In this document: positions 33,182 to 42,568 of the stretch, one piece after another
How the letters are laid out: each line of letters begins with the position of its first letter
Numbering within the stretch: the first letter of the stretch is position 1
DNA from: DATKUK01 sp035530655
Lineage (GTDB): Bacteria > Planctomycetota > Phycisphaerae > UBA1845 > DATKUK01
Reading direction: 5' to 3'
DNA length: 64,000 bases
Assembly (NCBI GenBank): GCA_035530655.1
Contig: DATKUK010000122.1
Coordinates: forward strand, 1-64,000
Position numbers and translations under genes: made by a program
Notes under the pieces: generated by a model
The model's input: only the letters and a program-made list of their open reading frames with translations
Databases searched by the model: none
Told to the model about the DNA's origin: nothing

Positions 33182-35904
33182 GTCTTACCGTCCCGCTGGT
33201 TGCAGCGATGGCGTGCCTGACGGCACCGCTGCCACCGCCGACCAGTGCGCCCGCGATCATGCCCGAGGCACAGCGGATCATGGACCAGCCCGACGAGATC
33301 GTGACCGAACTGGCAAACGGAATGGTGGTGATCCTCAAGCGGCATGCGGTCGCGCCGGTGGTGGCGGTCCGCATGTACGTCAAGGCCGGCAGCATGTACG
33401 AGCAGGAGTACCTCGGTTGCGGTATGAGCCACCTTTTCGAGCACCTGCTGCACGGCGGCTCGACCCGGACGCGAAGCGAGACCGACGCACGACGACTCCT
33501 CGACCGGATCGGTTCGCAATCCAACGCCTACACCACCAACGACCACACGTGTTACTACATCGAGACTGCTTCGCGTTATCTGCCCGAGGCTGTGAATCTC
33601 CTGGCCGACTTCATCACTCGCCCGGCCTTCGATCCGGTGGAGTTCGATCGGGAATGGGGCGTGGTGCAGCGCGAACTGGAGATGCACGAGAACGACCCGG
33701 TCCGCCAACTTTACTATCTATTATATCAGAATATCTATCAGGTTCATCCGGCACGGTATCCGGTGATCGGGTTCAAGGCTTGCGTGCAGACGCTCACGCG
33801 TGAGGACATCATCGGCTATTACCGCCGCATGTACGTGCCCGACAACGTGGTGTTTGCGGTGTCGGGCGACATCGTGCCTTCCGAGGCGCTGCGAGTCGTG
33901 CAGAAGGAGTTTGCCGACTTCACCCGGCGCCCGGTCAGAAGTGTTGTGTTGCCCGACGAGCCGGCTCAGGCGACGGCCCGCAAGCTGATCAAGTACATGG
34001 ATGTGCCCGACTGTCGCGTTAGCCTGGCCTGGCCCACCATCCGCCTGACCCACAAGGATCTGTACGGGCTGGACGTGCTGAGCGACGTACTCAGCCGGGG
34101 GCGCCTGTCGCGGCTGGTTCGGCGGATTGTCATCGAGGAGCAATTGGCCACCACGCTCGACTCCTACAGTTACACGCCGCACTGGGGACCGGGGCTTTTC
34201 GACATCGAGTTCACGTGCGAGCCGGCGCAACTCGACGCCGTGATCGAGGCGATCGAGCAGGAGCTGGCAAACGTTAAGACCGAACTGGTGTCGGAAGATG
34301 AGCTTCAGCGAGTCAAACGTCTGACGATCGCCAACCACGTATATTCGCGACAGAAGGCGGCGGCCGTCGCGGGCAGTCTGGCTCGGGGCTATATGTCGAC
34401 CGGCGATCCGCACTTCGACGATGCGTACGTGGCCAACATCCAGGGCGTGACGGCCGAACAGGTCCGCCAGATGGCGGGAAAGTACCTTCTCGATCATCGC
34501 CGCAACACGACGATGGTGCTGCCGGAGACGACGAGGCCGCCGCAACTCTCGGCGGCGAGCCAGCTTCAAGACAGCGACACGCGCCTGATCGTGCTGGATA
34601 ACGGATTGCGCGTCCTGATACGTCCGGACCCGTCGGTCGACCTGGTGGCCATGCAGATCTACCTCAACGGCGGCCTACTCTACGAGTCGCGGGCAGACAA
34701 CGGCATCAGCAACCTGCTGGCGTCGGCGGCCAGGTACGGGACGACGACGCGCAGCTTCGAGCAGATCGCCGAGCTGACCGAGTCGCGCGGGATCGAGATG
34801 GGATCCGGGTCGGGGCGCAACACGTTCTATTTCACGTCGCAGTGTCTGGCCGACGACCTGGACGAGGCCCTGCCGCTTTTGGCGGATATGGTGGCTCGTC
34901 CGGCCTTTCCCGAGCGATACGTGGAGATGCTCAAGAGGCAGGTGGCGGCTGCGATTCGGCGGATTGACGACGAATGGAGTTCGCACCTGGTCGATTTTTT
35001 CCACCAGGTGTTTTTCAGCGGCCCGTACGCTATGCGCCCTCTCGGCTCGGTGAAGGCGGTCGAGTCACTGGCGCCCGACACGCTGAAAGAGTTCCATGCC
35101 CGTCGGGCACGGGGCGATCAGGCGGTTCTGGCGGTGTTCGGCAAGCTCGACCCGGATCGCGTAGCCGCGTTGGTGCAGCAGCACTTCGGCGATCTGCCGG
35201 GCGGCGCGGCTGGACCGCCGGCCGCTCAGGAGGCCGGGCCTGTCGGCGCACCGGCTCTGTTCGTCACCGACTCCAAGCACACCGAGACGGCCGGTGTGAT
35301 GGTTGGTTACCGCGGGATGCGGCTGACGGACGTGGATGACTACTATCCCATGCTGGTGGTGGACACCATCGTGGGCGGCTATCAGTACCCCGGGGGCTGG
35401 CTGCACAGCGCCCTGCGCGGTACGGATCCACATACCGGTCAGGTCCGCGACTTGGTGTATGCGGTGCATTTCGTGAACCGCGCGTGGGTCGAGCCGGGCT
35501 ATGTGGCTGCGATCGCGGGTTGTCAGCCCGCGAAGGTGGGCGAGGTTCTCAAGATCATCCTGGGGAAGATGGACCTGGCCCGCCAAGGGCAGTTCACCAT
35601 GGCGGAATTCGAGCTGGCCAAGGACTTGGTGATTGCGGCCGATGCCCTCGACAAGCAGACCAATGCCGACCTGGCAGCCCAGGCGTGCCTGGATGAGCTG
35701 TACGGGCTTGGATACGACTTCCGCCGGGGCCACGTCGAGCGGATTCAGGCCGTCACGCTCGAACAGGTCAAGCGAGTGGCGGCGAAGTACCTGACAGACC
35801 CGATCATCTGCATTACCACGCCTGATACCGAGGTGGCGGACCTGCCGTTCGAGGTGCGGCGGTGGACCCCGCCCGATGAACCGTCGCCAGATCATCAGGA
35901 GTGA
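33178..35904 (+). CDS. M16-family zinc metallopeptidase (duplicated domains)
   Basis: A 908-residue protein with two tandem M16 units. The N-terminal unit is the active one: inverted zinc motif H-L-F-E-H in MSHLFEHLLHGG, with the distal Glu in VVQRELEMHEND. The C-terminal unit (from about residue 450) has the same fold pattern but replaces the zinc motif with NGISNLLASAARYG, so it is probably structural. This is the usual pitrilysin/PqqL-like arrangement. The first about 28 residues are hydrophobic and Ala/Pro-rich, a possible signal sequence. The start overlaps the receiver gene by ATGA and the next gene begins 6 bases after the stop. Confidence 0.93.
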   Translation: MSLTVPLVAAMACLTAPLPPPTSAPAIMPEAQRIMDQPDEIVTELANGMVVILKRHAVAPVVAVRMYVKAGSMYEQEYLGCGMSHLFEHLLHGGSTRTRSETDARRLLDRIGSQSNAYTTNDHTCYYIETASRYLPEAVNLLADFITRPAFDPVEFDREWGVVQRELEMHENDPVRQLYYLLYQNIYQVHPARYPVIGFKACVQTLTREDIIGYYRRMYVPDNVVFAVSGDIVPSEALRVVQKEFADFTRRPVRSVVLPDEPAQATARKLIKYMDVPDCRVSLAWPTIRLTHKDLYGLDVLSDVLSRGRLSRLVRRIVIEEQLATTLDSYSYTPHWGPGLFDIEFTCEPAQLDAVIEAIEQELANVKTELVSEDELQRVKRLTIANHVYSRQKAAAVAGSLARGYMSTGDPHFDDAYVANIQGVTAEQVRQMAGKYLLDHRRNTTMVLPETTRPPQLSAASQLQDSDTRLIVLDNGLRVLIRPDPSVDLVAMQIYLNGGLLYESRADNGISNLLASAARYGTTTRSFEQIAELTESRGIEMGSGSGRNTFYFTSQCLADDLDEALPLLADMVARPAFPERYVEMLKRQVAAAIRRIDDEWSSHLVDFFHQVFFSGPYAMRPLGSVKAVESLAPDTLKEFHARRARGDQAVLAVFGKLDPDRVAALVQQHFGDLPGGAAGPPAAQEAGPVGAPALFVTDSKHTETAGVMVGYRGMRLTDVDDYYPMLVVDTIVGGYQYPGGWLHSALRGTDPHTGQVRDLVYAVHFVNRAWVEPGYVAAIAGCQPAKVGEVLKIILGKMDLARQGQFTMAEFELAKDLVIAADALDKQTNADLAAQACLDELYGLGYDFRRGHVERIQAVTLEQVKRVAAKYLTDPIICITTPDTEVADLPFEVRRWTPPDEPSPDHQE

Positions 35905-35910
35905 CCGGTC

Positions 35911-36537
35911 ATGAGCGAGCAACCCCGTTACCTCGACCTGCCGCTGAGGCGATTCCTTGAGGACACTGCTGCGGCGCAACCCACGCCGGGCGGCGGGAGT
36001 GTTGCGGCGCTGACAGCCGCCTTGGCTTCGGCTACGGGGCGGATGGCGGCCAACTACACCGTCGGCAGGAAGCGATTTGCCGACGTGCAGCAGGAGGTGT
36101 CGGCCCTTCAGCAGCGCCTGGCGACGGCCGGGCAGATGCTCGAGCAACTTGTGGCCGAGGACATGATTGCCTACCGCCAGTTGCAGGCCGTCTGGCGCCG
36201 CGACGACGCGACGCCGGCGAGCCAGGTCGATCGTTCGGCCGCGCTGGTTGGGGCGATCGCCGTACCCTTCGAGGTGGTGGCGGTGGCGGGGGCGCTGCTG
36301 GCGGATTTGGATCGCTTGAAGGACGTCGCCAATCCCGATCTGTTGTCGGACGTGGGGGTGGCTGCCGAGTTGGCTGTGGCCGCCGCTCGATCGGCCGCAC
36401 TGAACGTGCGGATCAATCTAAACCAACTGGACAACGCCGCCGAGGCCGATTCACTCCGTACGCAATTGAGCCATCAGCTTGAGCATGTCGAGGATCGGTA
36501 TCGTAGCGTTTCGACGCATGTGAACCAGTGGATATAA
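35911..36537 (+). CDS. Cyclodeaminase/cyclohydrolase family protein (FchA-like)
   Basis: A 208-residue, all-helical protein. TPGGGSVAALTAALASATGRM near residue 25 is the signature of the formiminotetrahydrofolate cyclodeaminase/methenyl-tetrahydrofolate cyclohydrolase fold (PF04961). Length matches the stand-alone FchA type. It acts in cytosolic one-carbon folate metabolism, either interconverting methenyl- and formyl-tetrahydrofolate or removing formimino nitrogen; which is not decidable here. It follows the peptidase by 6 bases and overlaps the next small gene by 10 bases, so it belongs to a four-gene transcript. Confidence 0.88.
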   Translation: MSEQPRYLDLPLRRFLEDTAAAQPTPGGGSVAALTAALASATGRMAANYTVGRKRFADVQQEVSALQQRLATAGQMLEQLVAEDMIAYRQLQAVWRRDDATPASQVDRSAALVGAIAVPFEVVAVAGALLADLDRLKDVANPDLLSDVGVAAELAVAAARSAALNVRINLNQLDNAAEADSLRTQLSHQLEHVEDRYRSVSTHVNQWI

Positions 36538-36803
36538 CGGCCGTGCCCGACGAGCCGGACTATTATGTGGAGATCAGCGGCATCGAGCAGCAGGCCCGTC
36601 CGGATGAGATTTGTCGAGCCCGGGGTGGCGGGTCGAAGCGCGCGTGGATCGGCGTGCACTTCCAGTGCTGTGACGTGTACACGCGGATCTACCGCAACAG
36701 GGAGGGCACGGCGTATGTGGGGCGGTGCCCGCACTGTTTGGCGCAGGTGCGCGTCCGGGTGGGTCCGGAGGGTACCGATGACCGGTTCTTTGTGGCGTAC
36801 TGA
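36528..36803 (+). CDS. Small cysteine-containing protein
   Basis: A 91-residue protein starting at GTG inside the last codons of the FchA-like gene. It is soluble with a mixed sheet pattern: HFQCCDVYTRIYRN, then GRCPHCLAQVRVRVG. The two cysteine pairs (CC and C-P-H-C) could form a zinc knuckle. No family was recognised. A second in-frame GTG at 36543 is an alternative start. The tight overlap with the upstream gene supports that it is real. Confidence 0.7.
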   Translation: MDITAVPDEPDYYVEISGIEQQARPDEICRARGGGSKRAWIGVHFQCCDVYTRIYRNREGTAYVGRCPHCLAQVRVRVGPEGTDDRFFVAY

Positions 36804-36890
36804 CATGCGCCATCGCCGTCGGTGTGGGGCCGGCTCACGGGGCGGTGTTCGACGGTCGTTGCGGTGCTTGTCGAATTGCCGACCGTATTC

Positions 36891-36899
36891 TGCTATACT
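36891..36899 (+). promoter_or_regulatory. Extended -10 promoter upstream of fusA
   Basis: TGC-TATACT forms an extended -10 (TGn) element at 36891-36899. No -35 at standard distance. It lies about 140 bases before the ATG at 37040, so a long leader is predicted. Confidence 0.4.
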
Positions 36900-37039
36900 T
36901 AAGGACTTCCGCAGGTGCCCCGCGGCCTTTAGTTGCCTTCGGGCTGCGGCGGGCGTCGGACGCACACTGGTGACGGTAAGCAGTGGTGAGGCAGGCGGTT
37001 GGGGGCATGGGACGCACCCGAGCGCGTGCAGGACGAAAG

Positions 37040-39133
37040 ATGAGTCCACTACAGCTCAGTACGATACGTAACATCGGTATTGCGGCGCATATCGACGCCG
37101 GCAAGACCACGACCACCGAGCGCATTCTTTACTACACGGGCAAGACTCACCGCATGGGGGAAGTCGACGACGGAACAACGATTACAGATTTCGACCAGCA
37201 GGAGCAGGAGCGGGGCATTACGATCTATGCGGCGGCCGTGAGTTGTCCGTGGCGAGGGTACACGATCAACATCATCGACACACCGGGGCACGTGGATTTC
37301 ACCGCGGAGGTGGAGCGGTCGCTGCGGGTTCTGGACGGTGCAATCGTGGTGTTTGACGCCAGGGAGGGAGTCGAAGCGCAGTCCGAGACGGTGTGGCGAC
37401 AGGCGGAGAAATACCACGTTCCTCGGCTGTGCTTCGTCAACAAGATGGACCGGGTGGGGGCTGACTTCTTCGCCTCGGTGGAGTCCGTGCGCGATAGGCT
37501 GGGGGCCAGGCCCGTTCCCGTTCAGATCCCCATCGGCTGCGAAGGTGGGTTTGTCGGGCTGATCGACCTGGTGTGCATGCGGGCGGTGTACTACCAGCAA
37601 CAGGAACTGGGAGCCAAATTCGAGGAAAGGGCGATCCCGGAGGATCTCGAGGAGCTGGCCAGGCACTGGCGCCATGAGCTGGAGGAGGCCGTCAGCGAGT
37701 TGGACGACGCCTTGATGGAGAAGTACGTGCATGGTGAGCCGTTGGCCGAGCAGGAGATCCGGTCAGCTCTGCGGACGGCTACCATAAGCCATGCCCCGCA
37801 CACACAGCTCCATCCGGTCTTTTGCGGGTCGGCCTTGCGTTATATCGGGGTGCAGCGGCTCTTGGACGGCGTGACCGATTACCTCCCCTCGCCGGTGGAA
37901 CGCCCGCCTATCGAGGGCCACGAGCCCGGTCATCCAGATCGCAAGATTACACGCAAGCCCAGCCCGGATGAACCGCTGGCGGCCTTGGTGTTCAAGGTGG
38001 TGGCGGCCAAGCCGGTCGATCAATACTACGTGCGGGTGTACTCGGGCGTGCTGAAGACCAACAGCCGTGTGCTTAATGCCACGCGGTCACGCAAGGAGAA
38101 CGTCAGCCGCATCCACCGGGTGTTTGCCAAGCGGCGCGAACAACTCGACACGGTCCGCGCCGGTGAGATCGTGGTGCTGATCGGGCTGAAGGATTCGCTC
38201 ACGGGCGACACGCTGTGTGACGCCAAGGCGCCGGTGGTGCTGGAGCACATTGAGTTTCCGCATACTGTGATTAGTGTGGCGATCGAGCCGAAGTCCAGCC
38301 GCGACCGGGAGGGGTTGTCCGAGGCGCTGCACAAGTTGTCGCGGCAGGACCCGACGTTCACCTACCGTGTGGATGCGGAGAGTGGCCAGACCCTGATCGC
38401 TGGCATGGGCGAACTGCATTTGGAGGTGATCGAGCACAGGCTGGCACACGAGTTGGGTGTGCCGATCAACATAGGGCGCCCCCGCGTCGTCTATCGCGAG
38501 ACGGTGCAGGGCAGTGCTCAGGCCGAGGGGCGTTTCATCCGCCAGACGGGGGGCCACGGGCAGTACGCGGTGGTGGTGCTGGCGGTGGAGCCCTATCAGC
38601 CCGGCGAGGGTGAGGCCAGCGTTGCCTTCGAGAGCCAGATCAAGGGTGGTATCATCCGGCGGGAGTACGTTAAAGCAGTCGAACAAGGGGTGCGGGAGGG
38701 GGCCAACAGCGGCAGTCTTGCGGGGTATCCCGTTGTAAACGTTAAGGTTACGTTGCTGGATGGGCGCGAGCACGAGGTCGACAGTTCCGAATTGGCGTTC
38801 GAGAACGCCTCGCGGCTTGCGTTCCACGAGGCCGTGGGCAAGGCCAGTCCCAGTTTGCTCGAGCCCGTCATGGCCCTCGATGTCGTTGTGCCAGAGGAGT
38901 CCTTTGGGACGGTCAACGGGGATCTCCAGGCCCGCCGTGCGGTGATTACGGGCACTTGGCAGCGGGGCCGGCATCATCGGGTGATTCACGCGCAAGTGCC
39001 GCTGTCAGAGATGTTTGGCTACGCAACCGAGATCCGCAGCCTGACGGCAGGCCGGGCGAGTTGGAGCATGGAGCCTTTGAGCTACGGGCTGATGCCGACA
39101 TCGCTGGCTGAGCAGATTCTCCAGGGCGTTTAG
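37040..39133 (+). CDS. fusA: Translation elongation factor G
   Basis: A 697-residue GTPase. G1 AHIDAGKTT, switch I QQEQERGITI, G3 DTPGHVDF, G4 NKMD and G5 (CGSAL) are all intact, followed by domains II-V. EF-G drives translocation and, with RRF, ribosome recycling. Switch I is preceded by GTTITDFDQQ rather than the more common ATMDWMEQ, so it may be one of several EF-G paralogues. The start ATG at 37040 has AGGACG ahead. tuf, which usually follows fusA, is absent; rpsJ follows after 154 bases with its own promoter. Confidence 0.95.
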   Translation: MSPLQLSTIRNIGIAAHIDAGKTTTTERILYYTGKTHRMGEVDDGTTITDFDQQEQERGITIYAAAVSCPWRGYTINIIDTPGHVDFTAEVERSLRVLDGAIVVFDAREGVEAQSETVWRQAEKYHVPRLCFVNKMDRVGADFFASVESVRDRLGARPVPVQIPIGCEGGFVGLIDLVCMRAVYYQQQELGAKFEERAIPEDLEELARHWRHELEEAVSELDDALMEKYVHGEPLAEQEIRSALRTATISHAPHTQLHPVFCGSALRYIGVQRLLDGVTDYLPSPVERPPIEGHEPGHPDRKITRKPSPDEPLAALVFKVVAAKPVDQYYVRVYSGVLKTNSRVLNATRSRKENVSRIHRVFAKRREQLDTVRAGEIVVLIGLKDSLTGDTLCDAKAPVVLEHIEFPHTVISVAIEPKSSRDREGLSEALHKLSRQDPTFTYRVDAESGQTLIAGMGELHLEVIEHRLAHELGVPINIGRPRVVYRETVQGSAQAEGRFIRQTGGHGQYAVVVLAVEPYQPGEGEASVAFESQIKGGIIRREYVKAVEQGVREGANSGSLAGYPVVNVKVTLLDGREHEVDSSELAFENASRLAFHEAVGKASPSLLEPVMALDVVVPEESFGTVNGDLQARRAVITGTWQRGRHHRVIHAQVPLSEMFGYATEIRSLTAGRASWSMEPLSYGLMPTSLAEQILQGV

Positions 39134-39198
39134 GGCGGTCGTGGCCGTGGTGGTGGGGCGCATCTTGGGGGTGGGCAAGGATTTTGCGGTCGCGGGGG

Positions 39199-39226
39199 TT
39201 GACAGCGCTGGGAGAGGGTATAACAT
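39199..39226 (+). promoter_or_regulatory. Candidate promoter of the S10 supercluster
   Basis: TTGACA (39199-39204), 16-base spacer, TAACAT (39221-39226). An alternative -10 TATAAC (39219-39224) would have only 14 bases of spacing. Predicted start near 39233, 55 bases before the rpsJ ATG. Confidence 0.5.
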
Positions 39227-39287
39227 GGCAGGTCTACGCAAACTATGGGATTGTTTGTAGTTAGGGTCGAGCAAGGCGGTTGGCGGG

Positions 39288-39596
39288 ATGGAACGTGAGC
39301 GGATTCGCATCCGGATGGAAGCATACGATCACCGGGCGTTGGATGCATCGGCCCGTGAGATTGTCGAGCATGCCAAGCGGACCAGCGCGAGGGTGCGTGG
39401 GCCGATTCCGTTACCCACGCGTATCGAGCGCTATACCGTGCTGCGATCACCGCACATTGACAAGAAATCGCGCGAGCAGTTTGAGATGCGCACGCACAAG
39501 CGGCTGATCGACATCCTGGAACCGACGGCGCGTACTGTGGAGGCACTGAATAGACTGGTTGTGCCGGCGGGCGTGTTTGTGAAGATCAAGGCGTGA
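39288..39596 (+). CDS. rpsJ: Ribosomal protein S10 (uS10)
   Basis: A 102-residue protein, full length for S10. IRIRMEAYDHRALD, VRGPIPLPTRIERYTVLRSPHID and the loop REQFEMRTHKRLIDI are family hallmarks. It sits in the head of the 30S subunit and also serves as the transcription antitermination partner NusE. It opens the S10-spc-alpha cluster. Confidence 0.98.
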   Translation: MERERIRIRMEAYDHRALDASAREIVEHAKRTSARVRGPIPLPTRIERYTVLRSPHIDKKSREQFEMRTHKRLIDILEPTARTVEALNRLVVPAGVFVKIKA

Positions 39597-39713
39597 CGGT
39601 CTTTGGCGGCGAAGACCTGTTCGGCGCTCTTCCTTAACGGGAACAGTTTGGCGCACGAGATGGATCGTGCGTAAGGTGATGAAGGCCTAGAGGCACAGGG
39701 ATTTTTGCACCTT

Positions 39714-40367
39714 ATGGTAGCGGCGATTTTGGGCAGAAAAATCGGGATGACGTGCGTGTTCGACGAGCAGGGCGCGTCGGTGCCGGTAACGGTCATCCAG
39801 GCGGGTCCCTGCCGGGTGCTTCAGGTGAGGCGCAGCGAGGGCAAGGACGGGTACGACGCGGTGCAACTGGGCTTCGAAGAGATCGACCCTCGCCGTTCGA
39901 CCAAGCCCATGATCGGGCACGCGGGCAAGGCCGGTTCGGGGCCGGTTCGATTCATCCGTGAGATTCGCCTGGCGTCGCCGACCGACACGGAGCCGGGCGC
40001 CGAGGTGACGGTTGAGTTGTTCAAGCAGCATGATGTTAAGTACGTGGACATCATCGCCACGAGCAAAGGGCGAGGTTTTGCCGGCGTGATGCGGCGCCAC
40101 AACTTCGGCGGGCAGCCGGACAGCCACGGGACCGAGCGCAAGCACCGCTCGCCGGGCAGCATCGGGGGGCACGCCGCGGGCGCAACGGGGCGTGGCATCA
40201 AGAAGGGCAAGCGGATGGCCGGTCAGATGGGTCATCATCGCTGCACGGTCAGAAACCAGATTCTGGTGGGCGTGGATGTGGAGCAACACGTTCTGTTGGT
40301 TCGGGGCGGCGTACCGGGTCCGAACGGCGGGTACGTGATGGTCCGTGCCAGCAAGACCAGGAGTTAG
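39714..40367 (+). CDS. rplC: Ribosomal protein L3 (uL3)
   Basis: A 217-residue protein. AILGRKIGMT at the N-terminus, GRGFAGVMRRHNFGG and GQMGH near the peptidyl-transferase loop are conserved. I start at ATG 39714, which gives the usual N-terminus; a TTG at 39705 is an alternative because the AGGG at 39697 is closer to it. The gap from rpsJ is 117 bases, the widest in the cluster. Confidence 0.97.
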   Translation: MVAAILGRKIGMTCVFDEQGASVPVTVIQAGPCRVLQVRRSEGKDGYDAVQLGFEEIDPRRSTKPMIGHAGKAGSGPVRFIREIRLASPTDTEPGAEVTVELFKQHDVKYVDIIATSKGRGFAGVMRRHNFGGQPDSHGTERKHRSPGSIGGHAAGATGRGIKKGKRMAGQMGHHRCTVRNQILVGVDVEQHVLLVRGGVPGPNGGYVMVRASKTRS

Positions 40368-40384
40368 TTCAGAGTTGATCGGCG

Positions 40385-41026
40385 ATGATCGAGTTGGTGG
40401 TATACAACCAGAAGGGCGAGCAGGTCGACACGGTTGAGGTCGACGAAGTGCGTTTGGGGGGCTATGTTCGCCCGAAGCTGCTCAAGCAGGCGTTGGTGAT
40501 GTATCAGGCCAATCGCCGGGTTGGGACGGCGTCGACGCGTTCGCGTGGGATGGTGGCCGGCTCGACGCGCAAGATCTATCGCCAGAAGGGCACGGGCAAT
40601 GCGCGTATGGGTTCGGTGCGTTCGCCGGTTCGGCGAGGCGGGGGGGTGGCGTTCGCCAAGCGTCCTCGCGATTTTTCGCAGGGCATGCCTCGAAAGATGC
40701 GACGGCTGGCCCGCAACAACGCGATTCTGGCGAAGATGCAGTCGAACGAGACGGTCATTGTTGACGATCTGACGTTTGAGCAGCCCAAGACGAAGGCGTT
40801 TGCCGGCGTGCTGGCGAGCCTGAAGATCCGCACAGGTTGCCTGGTGGCGCTGGCGGAGTCGGACGAGATGGTGTGGAAATCGGGCCGGAACCTTCCGAAG
40901 ACGGAAATCCGGCCTGTTCGGCAGTTGAATGCGTACGAGGTGTTGCGGCGGAAGCATCTGTTGATGACGCGTGCGGCGCTGGATTTGCTTTTGGGTGAGC
41001 CGGAGGCGTCGTCGGCCGACACGTAG
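40385..41026 (+). CDS. rplD: Ribosomal protein L4 (uL4)
   Basis: A 213-residue protein. The tunnel-lining loop is recognisable in YRQKGTGNARMGS through RRGGGVAFAKRPRDF. In Escherichia coli L4 also represses the S10 operon by attenuation; no matching leader structure was seen here. Confidence 0.97.
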   Translation: MIELVVYNQKGEQVDTVEVDEVRLGGYVRPKLLKQALVMYQANRRVGTASTRSRGMVAGSTRKIYRQKGTGNARMGSVRSPVRRGGGVAFAKRPRDFSQGMPRKMRRLARNNAILAKMQSNETVIVDDLTFEQPKTKAFAGVLASLKIRTGCLVALAESDEMVWKSGRNLPKTEIRPVRQLNAYEVLRRKHLLMTRAALDLLLGEPEASSADT

Positions 41027-41043
41027 GCGGGAGTGCGTTCGCC

Positions 41044-41364
41044 GTGGATCTCTATCATACGATTGTCAGACCGCTTGTGACGGAGAAGACGACGCATCAG
41101 TCGCGTCAGTCGTTCGAAGCGACGCACAGCAAGCCGGATCGGGGCGGCACGTTCAGCTTTGAGGTGCACCCGGAGGCGAACAAGAGCCAGATCAAGCAGG
41201 CGGTCGAGAAGATTTACGGCGTTCGCGTGTTGAGCGTGCGAACGGCCATACACCGGGGCAAGGAGCGTCGGTACCGCTTTAAGCGAGGTGTGACGCGGCA
41301 CTGGAAGAAGGCGGTGGTGGTGTTGCGGGCGGACTCGCCGACCATTGAGGAATTGCTGTTCTAG
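41044..41364 (+). CDS. rplW: Ribosomal protein L23 (uL23)
   Basis: A 106-residue protein starting at GTG. IVRPLVTEKTTHQS and the FEVHPEANKSQIKQAVEKIYGVRV helix are diagnostic. It lies at the tunnel exit, where trigger factor and SRP dock. The C-terminal tail RKRGVTRHWKK-type basic stretch is present in the form RFKRGVTRHWKKA. Confidence 0.97.
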   Translation: MDLYHTIVRPLVTEKTTHQSRQSFEATHSKPDRGGTFSFEVHPEANKSQIKQAVEKIYGVRVLSVRTAIHRGKERRYRFKRGVTRHWKKAVVVLRADSPTIEELLF

Positions 41365-41379
41365 ACGGGCGGTAGCGAG

Positions 41380-42249
41380 ATGGCGATCAAGATCTACAAA
41401 CCGACTTCGCCAGGACGACGGCGTTCGTCGGTCAACCAGCATGCAGAGCTGAGCGACCGCCGGAAGCGGCCGGAGAAGTCTTTGCTGGAGACGCTGCACA
41501 AGAGCGGCGGGCGCAATCACCACGGGGTGATCACGTCGCGGCATCGGGGCGGGGGCAACAAGCGGCGGTACCGGCGAATAGACTTCAAGCGTAGCCGCGA
41601 CGATGCCCCGGGTCGGGTGGTCTCGATCGAGTACGATCCGAACCGTACGTGTCACATCGCGCTGTTGGAGTATCCCGACGGGGAGAAGCGGTACATCCTG
41701 GCGCCGGCGGGCCTTCAGGCGGGACAGCAGGTCGAGAGCGGCCAGCGGGTGGAACCCAAGGTGGGTAACGCCATGCCGCTGTCGAGCGTGCCTGTGGGCA
41801 TGGACGTGCACAATGTTGAGATGGTGCCGGGCGGCGGGGGCAAGCTTGTGCGGTCGGCCGGCGCGTCGGCGCGACTGCTGGCGCGAGAGGGCGATTGGGC
41901 GACGTTGGTTCTGCCATCGGGTGAGATGCGACAGGTCCGGGTAGAATGTCGGGCGACGGTGGGTACGCTGGGCAATGCCGACCATCAGAACGTGCGGCTG
42001 GGCAAGGCGGGTCGGCGCCGCCACATGGGTCATCGCCCGCACGTGCGAGGCACGGCGATGAACCCGGTGGCGCATCCGCTGGGTGGGGGCGAAGGCCGCA
42101 GCGGGGGCGGGCGGCACCCATGTTCGCCCTGGGGCAAGTTGGCCAAGGGCGGGCGAACGCGTAGTCCGCGCAAGCGGGCCTCAAGCAGGCGTATCCTGCG
42201 GCGCCGTCGCAGCGTGCGGTACGGGCAGGTGGCGTTGAAGGGCAGGTAA
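41380..42249 (+). CDS. rplB: Ribosomal protein L2 (uL2)
   Basis: A 289-residue protein, slightly longer than usual (about 275). YKPTSPGRR, HRGGGNKRRYR and GGGEGRSGGGRHP carry the conserved residues, including the His near the peptidyl-transferase centre. It is a core 50S assembly protein. Confidence 0.98.
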   Translation: MAIKIYKPTSPGRRRSSVNQHAELSDRRKRPEKSLLETLHKSGGRNHHGVITSRHRGGGNKRRYRRIDFKRSRDDAPGRVVSIEYDPNRTCHIALLEYPDGEKRYILAPAGLQAGQQVESGQRVEPKVGNAMPLSSVPVGMDVHNVEMVPGGGGKLVRSAGASARLLAREGDWATLVLPSGEMRQVRVECRATVGTLGNADHQNVRLGKAGRRRHMGHRPHVRGTAMNPVAHPLGGGEGRSGGGRHPCSPWGKLAKGGRTRSPRKRASSRRILRRRRSVRYGQVALKGR

Positions 42250-42271
42250 GCCAGATATGGACCGGTAGACG

Positions 42272-42538
42272 ATGTCTCGATCATTGAAGAAAGGCCCGTT
42301 TGTCGACGAGAAGCTGTTTCTGAAGGTGCAGCGCGCCAAGGAGGGCGGCTCGGGTGCACCGATTCGCACGTGGGCGCGTCGGTGCACGATCGTGCCGGAG
42401 TTTGTGGGCCAGAATTTCGAGGTCCATAACGGTCGGCACTTCATCAAGGTTTTCGTGACCGAGGAGATGGTGGGACACAAGCTGGGCGAGTTTTCGCCGA
42501 CGCGGACGTTCCGCGGGCACAGCGGAGGCAGGCGTTAG
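42272..42538 (+). CDS. rpsS: Ribosomal protein S19 (uS19)
   Basis: An 88-residue protein. MSRSLKKGPFVDEKL at the N-terminus and GHKLGEFSPTRTFRGH at the C-terminus are invariant features. It is in the 30S head and contacts S13 and the subunit bridge. Confidence 0.98.
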   Translation: MSRSLKKGPFVDEKLFLKVQRAKEGGSGAPIRTWARRCTIVPEFVGQNFEVHNGRHFIKVFVTEEMVGHKLGEFSPTRTFRGHSGGRR

Positions 42539-42568
42539 GGATTCGGGCGGTATTTGACGGTGGCTACG

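Noticed and set aside
39225..39260. Eleven-codon reading frame in the leader of rpsJ
   Set aside because: It could be a leader peptide, but there is no ribosome-binding site, and no attenuator hairpin was seen.
40576..42117. A 513-codon minus-strand frame across rplD-rplB
   Set aside because: It crosses three certain ribosomal genes on the other strand and has no motif.
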